From JAVBLF01 sp031553675 (GTDB taxonomy: Bacteria > Bacillota > Clostridia > Christensenellales > CALWSW01), in NCBI GenBank assembly GCA_031553675.1, contig JAVBLF010000018.1, forward strand, positions 1 through 17,874: 17,874 bases of DNA, written 5' to 3'. Position 1 is the first letter of the stretch. The number at the start of each line of letters is the position of its first letter. Under the pieces are notes generated by a model, which saw nothing but the letters and a program-made list of their open reading frames with translations, searched no databases and was not told the DNA's origin. Positions 1-6,766 of this stretch are shown one piece after another. The translations under genes were made by a program, and so were the position numbers.

Positions 1-86
1 CCCGACCAACGGGTCATTGACCCTTTGGACGCCCGATTTGAACGACTCGGAAGCGTTGCCGCCTTGTCGCCTGAAGCACGCTGGAT

Positions 87-170
87 CGAAATCGCCGCCC
101 AAGTCATGGCGGCGATTTCGGCGGCGCCGCAGGCGCACAAAAGTTTTTTGCTACTTTTTTTCAAAAAAGT
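87..170 (+). repeat. Three-hairpin element, copy A
   Basis: This copy has three consecutive hairpins. H1 pairs 87-99 with 108-120, 13 bp and perfect. H2 pairs 124-128 with 132-136 around a GCA loop. H3 is a T-rich/A-rich stem across 153-170. H1 and H2 are separated by 3 bases, H2 and H3 by 16 bases containing AAGTTTTTTG. Compared with copies B and C, the H1 stem carries a C-to-G change on one arm and the matching G-to-C change on the other, so pairing is kept. It starts about 20 bases beyond the stop of the minus-strand gene ending at 190, with H3 facing that stop. I do not recognise a named family. Confidence 0.75.
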
Positions 171-189
171 CGAGAGAAAAAAGCAAGCT

Positions 190-891
190 TTACCGGTACC
201 TTGGCGCGACCCCCGGCCTGGGGCGCTTTAAGATCTCGCTCCAGACGACGGCTTGGCGCATGGCTTCGACGCTCATGCCAGAGCGGCGGGCCTGCCCTTC
301 GTAGACCGTGGCGGCTGCCAAAGGCGAGTTCGTGTGCAGGTGCGACGGTTCGCACTCGCCTTCGAGCGTCCAATCGGGCGGCGGCAGCGATCCGGTGTAG
401 CGACCGCGATCGGACAAACCGGAGTTGCTGTGGCCGAAATCCGTGTGGAATTCCTGCCCCTCGCCGCTCTCGTATTCGCCTTCGTTCGCAGCGATCGCCT
501 GCTGCGCCAGCATGGGCAGTGGCGCGCCGTTCGCCTGCGCTGTGCGGCGGGCACGGTAGGCTTCGAGTTTTTGGCGTTCGCGAGCGTTGATCGAGCGGCC
601 TGCGTAGGTCGCTTTTCCGTCAGGCCCTGGCTTGGCCGAACGTATCTGTCCCATGAATTCGGCGAAAATGTCCTGCGCGAGTTCGGTCATGTCCTGCACC
701 GCTTCGCTCGCCTGCAGTTTTGTTTCGGTCGCAGGCGGCGTCGCAAGCCGTTCCGCGTCGTCCGGCAAGCCGTTCTGTTCTCGGATTTGTCGGTATTGTC
801 TCTCTCGTTCGTCCTGCTTCCTTTTGTTGCTCCGGAGCACCGCTCGGATGATGAATCCGGCGATGGCGAGCCAGACAAAAAACGATCCCAT
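190..891 (-). CDS. Membrane-anchored protein of unknown function, third gene of the nfeD-floA operon
   Basis: The product is 233 residues and I cannot assign it to a named family. It opens with one hydrophobic segment (about residues 4-18) followed by a run of Lys, Arg, Glu and Gln, which suggests a single N-terminal anchor with a cytoplasmic charged helix. The middle is rich in Ala, Glu, Gln and Gly and looks poorly ordered. The short C-terminal block around AVVWSEILKRPR is the most family-like part. The ATG at 891 is preceded by AAAGGGGGG at good spacing. It starts 32 bases after floA ends, so the two are very likely co-transcribed. Bacillus also has a third small gene (yqfB) behind yqeZ-yqfA, but I see no clear similarity to it. 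A role with the flotillin is inference from position only. Confidence 0.75.
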   Translation of the reverse strand: MGSFFVWLAIAGFIIRAVLRSNKRKQDERERQYRQIREQNGLPDDAERLATPPATETKLQASEAVQDMTELAQDIFAEFMGQIRSAKPGPDGKATYAGRSINARERQKLEAYRARRTAQANGAPLPMLAQQAIAANEGEYESGEGQEFHTDFGHSNSGLSDRGRYTGSLPPPDWTLEGECEPSHLHTNSPLAAATVYEGQARRSGMSVEAMRQAVVWSEILKRPRPGVAPRYR

Positions 892-923
892 GTGAACCCC
901 CCTTTCGGATCGTCAGCCGCGCG

Positions 924-1943
924 TTACGGCTTGATCGGATCCTGGGGCGAATGACCGTTTGATTTTCCCGTCGTGGTCGTTGCCGGACCCGCGATCGATT
1001 CGCGCATGCGGGTATCGGACTGCACGTTTTGCAGGTTGTAGTAGTCCATAACACCCAGATTTCCATTGCGAAGCGCTTCGGCGATCGCCATCGGGATCTG
1101 CGCTTCGGCCTCGATGACCTTGGCGCGCATGCCCTGGACGGCGGCGGCGTTTTCCTGTTCCTGAGCGACGGCCATGGCGCGCCGTTCTTCGGCCTTGGCC
1201 TGGGAGATGCGTTTGTCCGCTTCGGCCTGGTCGGTCTGGAGGGCCGCGCCGACGTTGCGTCCGACGTCGACGTCGGCAATGTCGATCGACAGGATCTCGA
1301 ACGCCGTACCGGCATCCAAGCCCTTGCTCAACACGGTGCGTGAAATGAGGTCGGGATTCTCGAGAACGGCCTTGTGGTCTTCCGACGAACCGACCGTCGT
1401 GACGATGCCTTCACCGACACGCGCGATGATCGTCTCTTCGCCCGCGCCGCCGACGAGGCGGTCGATGTTGGCGCGCACAGTGACCCGCGCTTTGGCTCGC
1501 AGTTCAATGCCGTTTTTCGCGATGGCGGCGACGATGGGCGTTTCGATGACCTTGGGGTTGACGCTCATTTGCACGGCCTGGAGGACGTCGCGCCCGGCGA
1601 GGTCGATCGCGCAAGCCCTTTCGAAGTCGAGCGGAATGCCCGCGCGTTGTGCCGCGACGAGGGCGTTGACGACGCGGTCGACGTTGCCGCCCGCCAGGAG
1701 ATGCGCTTCCAATTTGTTGACGCTCAGTTGCAAGCCCGCTTTCGTCGCCTTGATCATCGGGTTGATGATGCGCGACGGCACGACTTTGCGGATGCGCATG
1801 CCGATCAGCGTGCGCATTTTGACGTGGACGCCGCTCGCAAAGGCCGCAAACCAAAGACGAAACGGGATCAGGCTGAGCAGGATCGCGACGAAGATGATGA
1901 CGGCGATGATGAGTACGGACGGTAGTATGATTTCTGCGAACAT
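924..1943 (-). CDS. floA: Flotillin-like protein FloA (YqfA family)
   Basis: This is a 339-residue SPFH-family scaffold of membrane microdomains, which in Bacillus gathers signalling and secretion proteins in lipid-ordered patches. The N-terminus has a membrane hairpin (about residues 5-38). The SPFH body follows, with the family-typical stretch LLAGGNVDRVVNALVAAQ and then GRDVLQAVQMSVNP. A charged Ala/Glu/Gln coiled coil (about 235-300) ends in a flexible Thr/Pro-rich tail. I chose the ATG at 1943 because GGAGGAG sits five bases upstream of it. An in-frame ATG at 1970 lies upstream of that ribosome site and would add nine residues not typical of the family. The gene lies between nfeD and an unknown membrane protein, the usual setting for FloA. 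Confidence 0.95.
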   Translation of the reverse strand: MFAEIILPSVLIIAVIIFVAILLSLIPFRLWFAAFASGVHVKMRTLIGMRIRKVVPSRIINPMIKATKAGLQLSVNKLEAHLLAGGNVDRVVNALVAAQRAGIPLDFERACAIDLAGRDVLQAVQMSVNPKVIETPIVAAIAKNGIELRAKARVTVRANIDRLVGGAGEETIIARVGEGIVTTVGSSEDHKAVLENPDLISRTVLSKGLDAGTAFEILSIDIADVDVGRNVGAALQTDQAEADKRISQAKAEERRAMAVAQEQENAAAVQGMRAKVIEAEAQIPMAIAEALRNGNLGVMDYYNLQNVQSDTRMRESIAGPATTTTGKSNGHSPQDPIKP

Positions 1944-2045
1944 ATGCACTCCTCCATTTCCTTTTGCCATATTTTACACAGGCGCGCGCGAAACGATGCA
2001 GACCAAACGGCCACAACGGTACACCGCGCCCGCAAATACCGTTTT

Positions 2046-2579
2046 TTACTGCTCGCCGCCGCCCTCTGGGGCCGGCGCGGCCAGCTTTTCGACCACGAGG
2101 TTGAGCCTATCGATCCGATTGACGCGAACCCGGCTTCCAGCCGGAATGAAATCGCCCTCCGTCACGACGTCCAGGCGCACGCCGTCGAAATCGGCAATGC
2201 CGCTCGGCCGAAGGATGGTGAGAGCCTTGCCTTCGCGCCCGACGAAATACTCCAAATCTTCGGAAGAAATGTAGCGCGCGTTGGCGTCGATGCTGTCGTT
2301 TAAGATGATCTGCGATTTCGATAGCTTTCCCTTCGTCGCGCTGTGCAGAAAGATCAGCAGCATCAGGCCCAAGATGGCCAGGATGATCACCGTCATCCAC
2401 AGCTTTTCGGCAAAGGTTGTGCCACTGAGCACGATCGCCGCCAAGAGCGATAGTAAGCCCACGATTCCCGCCGCGCCAAAACCCGGCGTGAACATTTCGA
2501 CCAGCATCAGTATCAGGCCAACCGCCAGGCATATCGCCGCCGGCAAACTAAATCCATTGATAAACTCGACAAAAGACAT
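2046..2579 (-). CDS. nfeD: NfeD family membrane protein (short form)
   Basis: The product is 177 residues with three closely spaced hydrophobic segments (about 12-32, 36-53 and 59-80) and then a soluble C-terminal OB-fold-like domain (about 110-165, from VGREGKALTILRPSG to NRIDRLNLVVE). This is the short NfeD layout without the N-terminal serine-protease domain. NfeD genes almost always sit beside an SPFH gene, and here floA follows after a 102-base gap. NfeD is thought to work with the flotillin at the membrane, though its biochemical role is not well defined. The ATG at 2579 has AAAGGGG upstream. The in-frame extension to 2753 has no ribosome site and resembles non-coding sequence, so I excluded it. 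Confidence 0.92.
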   Translation of the reverse strand: MSFVEFINGFSLPAAICLAVGLILMLVEMFTPGFGAAGIVGLLSLLAAIVLSGTTFAEKLWMTVIILAILGLMLLIFLHSATKGKLSKSQIILNDSIDANARYISSEDLEYFVGREGKALTILRPSGIADFDGVRLDVVTEGDFIPAGSRVRVNRIDRLNLVVEKLAAPAPEGGGEQ

Positions 2580-2733
2580 GGTGAGCGCCCCTTTATCGCT
2601 TTTCTCCGCGCAGAGGCGGATAAGCTTCTTTACCCGTATTTTATCACAGAATCGTTGCATTGCGCTTGTTTTTCGACCGAAACCCGCATGCGGCGCGTCA
2701 AATGTCGTTTCACACGTCCGCAAACGAAACGCC

Positions 2734-2763
2734 TTGCGTACGTTCCCCATCATCCTTTACAAT
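2734..2763 (+). promoter_or_regulatory. Candidate promoter for the RbsC-type permease
   Basis: TTGCGT (2734-2739) and TACAAT (2758-2763) are spaced by 18 bases and lie about 33 bases upstream of the permease start. The -35 match is weak, so this is a modest call. Confidence 0.4.
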
Positions 2764-2795
2764 AACAGCACACCACATTGCAAAAGGAGGTCCCT

Positions 2796-3770
2796 ATGCA
2801 CGCTACCGACACCGCATCCCTTCCGCCGCGCACCGGCAATCGCTTCATCGCCAACTACCTCGCCTTCATCCTGTTTGTGCTCGCCTTCGCCCCAGTCTTG
2901 TTGTCCGGGCTCGTCGCGCCACACTTTTTCGCATTCGTCAACCTGTCTAATATGGTCCGACAGGGCGCCATCTACCTGTTGTTGGCGCTGGGCGTGGCGA
3001 TGTGCGCACGCGTCGGCGGCCCCGACTTGTCTCTCGGCACGTACATCGCACTGGGTGCCATCATCGCCGTGCCTTTTTGGAACGGTGGCAATGGCTCCGC
3101 GATCGCCGGCATCCTCGTGTCCGTCGCCGTCTGCGCACTGATCGGCACCGTCGTCGGCCTGCTTGTCAGCCTCGTGCGCTTGCCGCGCTTTTTGGTTTCC
3201 ATCTGCGCCAGCCTCGCGGTCGCTTATTTCCTTCGCGGTGTCGCACTTATTCTCACGGACGGCAAGCCCCTCCCGCTGGAGATCACGCCGTCACTCGGAA
3301 GCGTTACCCTCCTCTGCCTCGCCGCAGGCTTTGTGCTGACGGCGCTCTTTTTCCTGATCTCGCGCGGCCGCAAAGATTCCCGCCTCTCCTGCACGCTTGC
3401 GTTTGCCTGCTCGGCGGCGCTTGCCGCATTGGCCGGAAACCTCTTGCTTGTCCGCCTCCATTCCGCCCAACCCACGTCGGGCTACGGCTATGGCGTCATG
3501 CTTCTCTACTTCTATTGCGCTGTCACGTCCAGCCGGCTCTACGCGCGCAAGGCGCCGTCGATCGCCGTGGCTGCGTTCGCCGCGGTCTACATCACGGTTC
3601 TGTCCAACATGTTGAACCTTCTCGGCGTCTCCAGCTATTACCAAGATTTCGCGCGCATCCTGGCCGCTGCGCCGATCATCGCCGTGTCGGCATACGTCCA
3701 CATCCTCGAGTGGCGCGAATCATATGCGCCCCAAGCGCCATTAGCGACTCATCCCGCCGAAGCCGCCTGA
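2796..3770 (+). CDS. RbsC-type ABC transporter permease (BPD_transp_2 family), degenerate and without a partner ATPase
   Basis: The protein is 324 residues with about eight or nine hydrophobic segments. Family landmarks are NLSNMVRQGAIYLLLALG, then DLSLGTYIALGA (E. coli RbsC has DLSVGSLLALTG), RLHSAQPTSGYGYG and LNLLGVSSYYQ. These identify the inner-membrane permease family that imports sugars or nucleosides. Two parts are abnormal. The cytoplasmic loop around GGNEAATRLSGI in RbsC, which contacts the ATPase, is missing between residues about 190 and 200. The usual ELDAIAAVVLGGTSLAGG block is replaced by unrelated hydrophobic sequence after GYGYG. No ATPase gene lies in the window. The ATG at 2796 follows AGGAGG by five bases; the ATG at 2778 lies upstream of that site. 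The 3' end overlaps the opposing kinase gene by 22 bases. It may be a transporter remnant or a protein with a new role. Confidence 0.85.
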   Translation: MHATDTASLPPRTGNRFIANYLAFILFVLAFAPVLLSGLVAPHFFAFVNLSNMVRQGAIYLLLALGVAMCARVGGPDLSLGTYIALGAIIAVPFWNGGNGSAIAGILVSVAVCALIGTVVGLLVSLVRLPRFLVSICASLAVAYFLRGVALILTDGKPLPLEITPSLGSVTLLCLAAGFVLTALFFLISRGRKDSRLSCTLAFACSAALAALAGNLLLVRLHSAQPTSGYGYGVMLLYFYCAVTSSRLYARKAPSIAVAAFAAVYITVLSNMLNLLGVSSYYQDFARILAAAPIIAVSAYVHILEWRESYAPQAPLATHPAEAA

Positions 3771-4648
3771 CCCGCCGCGCGCGGCAGACGCACCCGAAAC
3801 ACCGTCGATTCGACGTCGGATTTGAACTCGATCTCGCCGTCGCACTCGTCCAATATCCCCAGCACGATCGACATGCCCATGCCCCGCCCCTCGCCTTTGG
3901 TCGAAACATCGGGCCGAAAGATCTTGTCGCGTATCCTTTCGGGAATGGGGGGGCCGTTGTTCGCCACCTCGATGCGGTAGGCAAACGGATCCTCCGTCAA
4001 GGCGGCCAGGATGCGCCCACCCGTCATCTCTTCCCCCGCGATGGCATCGATCGCGTTGTCGATCAGATTGGCCAGCAGCAGGCAGAGCTGCCAGGGCGCG
4101 ATCGGCAGTTCGTCCAGCACGGTCTTGACTTCGAGCTCGAGCACGATGCGCTTTTGCTCGCAAACCGATGTCTTCGCCAAGAGCAGCGCGTTGAGCGCCG
4201 GAAGCGACGTCTTCATCGCCTTTCCCAAAGTCCGCAGGTTGACGTTCAGTTTCTTGATGTATTCACTCGCCTCTTCGTACTCTTCCATCTCGAGCAGCGC
4301 CGAAAGCACCTGCAAGTGGTTTTTGAAATCGTGCCGCTGTGCGCGCATGGCGCTGTTCAGCGTTTCGAGGTCGGCGACGATGCCCTCCATGTGCTGGGTG
4401 TGCTCGTGCTTGCGCGTCAACGACAGCGCGCCCTGGATGCTCACCAGCGCCGACACGATGCCCAGCACCGACACGATCAGAAGCGGCGCCCGCAGACGGG
4501 CATGGAGACTCTCGGAAAACAAGAAGTACAGCAGCAGCAGCGCCGCCACGACCCCAAAGAGCATAACAGCCCGACCCGTTTTCCGCACGTCAACGCCGCG
4601 CGACCACGCGCCGCGCGCTTTTCCCCGCCAGTGCGACCAGTTGTTCAT
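3749..4648 (-). CDS. Sensor histidine kinase with SpoOB-type phosphoacceptor domain
   Basis: This is a 299-residue membrane kinase. Two hydrophobic segments (about 27-44 and 54-75) leave an outside loop of only about ten residues, so it has no proper extracellular sensor domain. A short coiled region leads to the phosphoacceptor helix with HDFKNHLQVLSALL (His106), the SpoOB/CitA/DcuS pattern. The ATPase domain shows the N box NLIDNAIDAI (194-203), NNGPPI (230-235) and GEGRGMGM (252-259). The catalytic set looks intact. No response regulator is encoded next to it, so it is an orphan here. The ATG at 4648 follows AGAGGAAT. It overlaps the permease gene tail to tail by 22 bases. Its signal may come from the membrane itself; that is inference. 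Confidence 0.9.
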   Translation of the reverse strand: MNNWSHWRGKARGAWSRGVDVRKTGRAVMLFGVVAALLLLYFLFSESLHARLRAPLLIVSVLGIVSALVSIQGALSLTRKHEHTQHMEGIVADLETLNSAMRAQRHDFKNHLQVLSALLEMEEYEEASEYIKKLNVNLRTLGKAMKTSLPALNALLLAKTSVCEQKRIVLELEVKTVLDELPIAPWQLCLLLANLIDNAIDAIAGEEMTGGRILAALTEDPFAYRIEVANNGPPIPERIRDKIFRPDVSTKGEGRGMGMSIVLGILDECDGEIEFKSDVESTVFRVRLPRAAGQAASAG

Positions 4649-4687
4649 TGCGGATTCCTCTTCCCGTTTCGTCCTTCATGTTGTTAT

Positions 4688-4716
4688 ATTGTAAACGATT
4701 TTTGCCAAAATGGAAA
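4688..4716 (-). promoter_or_regulatory. Candidate promoter for the sensor kinase
   Basis: On the minus strand TTTCCA (4716-4711) and TACAAT (4693-4688) are spaced by 17 bases, about 40 bases upstream of the kinase start. It is back to back with the rpsT promoter. Confidence 0.4.
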
Positions 4717-4735
4717 GGCGGCGGACATTCCACGC

Positions 4736-4764
4736 TTGCAATGGTTGACGCGCCGTGCTATAAT
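4736..4764 (+). promoter_or_regulatory. rpsT promoter
   Basis: TTGCAA (4736-4741) is followed after 17 bases by a perfect TATAAT (4759-4764) with an upstream TG (extended -10). A closer TTGACG at 4745-4750 would leave a spacer of only 8 bases and is not the -35. The transcript would carry a leader of about 65 bases before the TTG start. Confidence 0.75.
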
Positions 4765-4836
4765 CAAATCCGCATGATTATTGGCGCTCGCCCTAACGCG
4801 AACGCTTTCAACCCACGACGCGAGGGGGTGAAAGGA

Positions 4837-5106
4837 TTGGCAAACATCAAGTCCGCAATGAAACGGGCCAAGATCGCAAACGCGAAGAACCTGCGCAACC
4901 GCATGGTTCGCTCGTCGACCAAGACCGCGCTGAAGCGCTTTGACATCGCCATCGCCGCCAAGGACCAGGCGACGGCCCAGGATCTCTACGCCAAAACGGT
5001 CAGCAAGGTCGATAAGGCCGTCACCAAGGGCGTTCTGCACAGAAACGCCGCCAACCGCAAAAAAGCCCAGCTCGCGAAACGCCTCGCCTCGATTCAGGGC
5101 GCATAA
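4837..5106 (+). CDS. rpsT: 30S ribosomal protein S20
   Basis: S20 is an 89-residue primary binder of 16S rRNA in the small subunit. The sequence begins ANIKSAMKRAKIANAKN after the initiator and is rich in Lys, Arg and Ala throughout, ending NRKKAQLAKRLASIQGA, the normal family pattern and length. The start is a TTG at 4837, preceded by AGGGGGTGA at five-base spacing, a close match to the anti-Shine-Dalgarno complement. A GTG at 4828 would lie inside that ribosome site. Reading further upstream adds sequence unlike S20. The gene stands alone with its own strong promoter and a terminator directly after the stop, as is common for rpsT. Confidence 0.97.
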   Translation: MANIKSAMKRAKIANAKNLRNRMVRSSTKTALKRFDIAIAAKDQATAQDLYAKTVSKVDKAVTKGVLHRNAANRKKAQLAKRLASIQGA

Positions 5107-5130
5107 GAGAGCGTTTTTCTATGGCAACAT

Positions 5131-5159
5131 AAAAACATCCGTTTTGCGGGTGTTTTTTT
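5131..5159 (+). terminator. rpsT terminator
   Basis: AAAACATCCG pairs with CGGGTGTTTT (one G-T pair) around a short loop and is followed by a run of seven T. It lies about 25 bases after the rpsT stop. A 12-base palindrome GTTTTGCAAAAC follows immediately. Confidence 0.85.
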
Positions 5160-5208
5160 GTTTTGCAAAACGCTTGCGCTCACCGAGAGGCCACCCAACA
5201 CATTGCAT

Positions 5209-5297
5209 CGAAATCCCCGCCAAACTCATGGCGGGGATTTCGGGGGCACCGCAGGTGTGCAGAAGTTCTTTTGCATCTTTTCTTTCAAGAAAAGATG
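5209..5297 (+). repeat. Three-hairpin element, copy B
   Basis: H1 pairs 5209-5222 with 5229-5242, 14 bp around loop AACTCA. H2 pairs 5246-5250 with 5254-5258 around GCA, with a G-T closing pair. H3 pairs 5274-5284 with 5287-5297, starting CATC and ending GATG. The H1-H2 gap is 3 bases and the H2-H3 gap is 15 bases containing AAGTTCTTTTG. The terminator hairpin at 5323-5348 follows. H3 faces the stop codon of the BMP lipoprotein gene at 5381. Confidence 0.8.
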
Positions 5298-5322
5298 AGA
5301 AACCAAAGAAGAAACCCAACAA

Positions 5323-5348
5323 AAAAAGTGGCCGTCGAGCCACTTTTT
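5323..5348. terminator. Two-way terminator after the BMP lipoprotein gene
   Basis: AAAAAGTGGC (5323-5332) pairs with GCCACTTTTT (5339-5348) around CGTCGA. Read on the minus strand it gives a hairpin with a run of seven T, about 33 bases past the lipoprotein stop. Read on the plus strand it also has a T run, so it could end an RNA started in copy B. Confidence 0.8.
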
Positions 5349-5380
5349 GCGTGATGACCGACGGCCACGGATCAATAGCC

Positions 5381-6577
5381 TCACTGGGCGGGGGCAGCAG
5401 CAACGGTCGTCTTGAAGGTTTCGAATTCTTCGGGGCTGCCGGGGACGACGAGCGCGCCCGACTTGATCTGTTCGATCAGGCCCTCGACTTCGGTCATGAT
5501 CTCGGCGGGGATGTAGTTGCCGGTCGTGGCGATGAAGACGCCATCTTCCTTGTAGCCGAGGGTCATGTTGCCGCCCTTGAGCGTGCCGTTTTTCATCTCT
5601 TTGGCGACGTACTCGACCGCCTTGTCAACGGTCTTGCAGGCGCTGGTCAGCACGTTGTCGGGGGCCAGCTTGTTCTGGTCGGTATCGACGCCGATCGCCC
5701 ACTTGCCGCCGTCGGCCGGTTTGCCGGACTCTTTGGCCGCTTCGATGACACCGTTGCCCGTCGCGCCGGACGCGTGGAATACGATGTCACAGCCGTCCTG
5801 GTATTGCTTCGTCGCGATCTGTTTGCCGATCGCAGCGTCGTTGAAGCTCTCGGCGTACTGGCTCATGACTTCGACTTCGGGGTTCGCGTAGTAAGCGCCC
5901 GCGATGTAGCCGTACTGGAAGCGGGTGATGACGGGGATCTCGATGCCGCCGACAAAGCCGATCTTGTTGGTCTTCGTCATCTTCGCCGCCACGTAGCCGA
6001 CGAGGAAGGACGGCTCCTGTTCCTTGAACGTGATGCCGACGAGGTTGGCGGGCATGTCGCCCTCGTAGTTGTTGTCGATGATCGCGTAGAAGGTTTCTGG
6101 ATTCTTTTCGGCAGAGGCCTTGATGGCGTCGGCCATCAGGAAGCCGATGCCCCAGATGAGCTGTGCGCCGTTGTCGTTCATCGAATCGAGGTTGACGGCG
6201 TAGTCCGCTTCCTGATGCGATTCGATGTAGGATACCTCGATGCCCAGGTCGGCCTTGGCCTGCTCATGGCCGCGCCAGGCCAGCATGTTAAAGGACTCGT
6301 CGTTCACGCCGCCCAGGTCGGTGACCATGCCCATCGTCGTGAAATTGTCGCCCATGATCGCCGAAAGGTCGCCTTCTTCCGGAATGTTTTCGGGTTCACC
6401 TTCGGCTTCGGGCTCGGCTACAGCGGGCGCTTCTGTCGCGTCGTCGGCCGGAGCTGCGGGCGCTTCGGCCTCGGCTGCCTCGGTCGCTTCGGCTGGCGGG
6501 GGCTCTTGCTTCGTCGCGCAGGCTGTCATCGAAAACAGCAGTGCAGCGGTCAGGATCCATGCCAGAGTTTTTTTCAT
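5381..6577 (-). CDS. BMP family (PnrA-like) substrate-binding lipoprotein
   Basis: The protein is 398 residues. A signal peptide ends in a lipobox, FSMTAC, with Cys20 as the lipidated residue, so the mature protein is tethered outside the membrane. A linker of about 50 residues rich in Ala, Glu and Pro follows. The binding domain from about residue 70 shows DLGGVNDESFNMLAWRGHEQ, then SHQEADYAVNL, IGFVGGIEIPVI and HASGATGNGVIEAAKESG, the pattern of basic membrane protein/PnrA-type nucleoside receptors. Family members usually deliver purine nucleosides to an ABC importer with two RbsC-class permeases and an ATPase. None of these is adjacent, and the nearest permease (2796-3770) is not in the same operon. 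The ATG at 6577 follows GGAGGAG. A longer reading to 6646 has no ribosome site. Confidence 0.93.
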   Translation of the reverse strand: MKKTLAWILTAALLFSMTACATKQEPPPAEATEAAEAEAPAAPADDATEAPAVAEPEAEGEPENIPEEGDLSAIMGDNFTTMGMVTDLGGVNDESFNMLAWRGHEQAKADLGIEVSYIESHQEADYAVNLDSMNDNGAQLIWGIGFLMADAIKASAEKNPETFYAIIDNNYEGDMPANLVGITFKEQEPSFLVGYVAAKMTKTNKIGFVGGIEIPVITRFQYGYIAGAYYANPEVEVMSQYAESFNDAAIGKQIATKQYQDGCDIVFHASGATGNGVIEAAKESGKPADGGKWAIGVDTDQNKLAPDNVLTSACKTVDKAVEYVAKEMKNGTLKGGNMTLGYKEDGVFIATTGNYIPAEIMTEVEGLIEQIKSGALVVPGSPEEFETFKTTVAAAPAQ

Positions 6578-6645
6578 TTGATCTCCTCCATTGTGAATCA
6601 AAGTCGCGCGATGGCGAACGCGCGAAAGCGGTTCTGTGCATCGCA

Positions 6646-6674
6646 ATTATACTCTATTTCAAAGAAAAAATCCA
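6646..6674 (-). promoter_or_regulatory. Candidate promoter for the BMP lipoprotein gene
   Basis: On the minus strand a perfect TATAAT (6651-6646) lies about 70 bases upstream of the start. The -35 at 17-base spacing (TGGATT) is poor, and a T-rich spacer is present. Confidence 0.5.
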
Positions 6675-6766
6675 GATTGCAAGGCTTTGCGCATGAAATC
6701 GCCTTCACTTTGCGCATGCTATATCTCATCCGACATAACCAAGCCGCCCAGCCAAGGAGGACGACC

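Noticed and set aside
4745..4764. TTGACG at 4745-4750 as the -35 of the rpsT promoter
   Set aside because: The spacer to TATAAT would be 8 bases. TTGCAA at 4736 gives 17.
3002..4777. A 591-codon plus-strand open frame
   Set aside because: It is a GC-driven shadow of the permease and, in antisense, of the kinase, both of which have clear motifs in their own frames.
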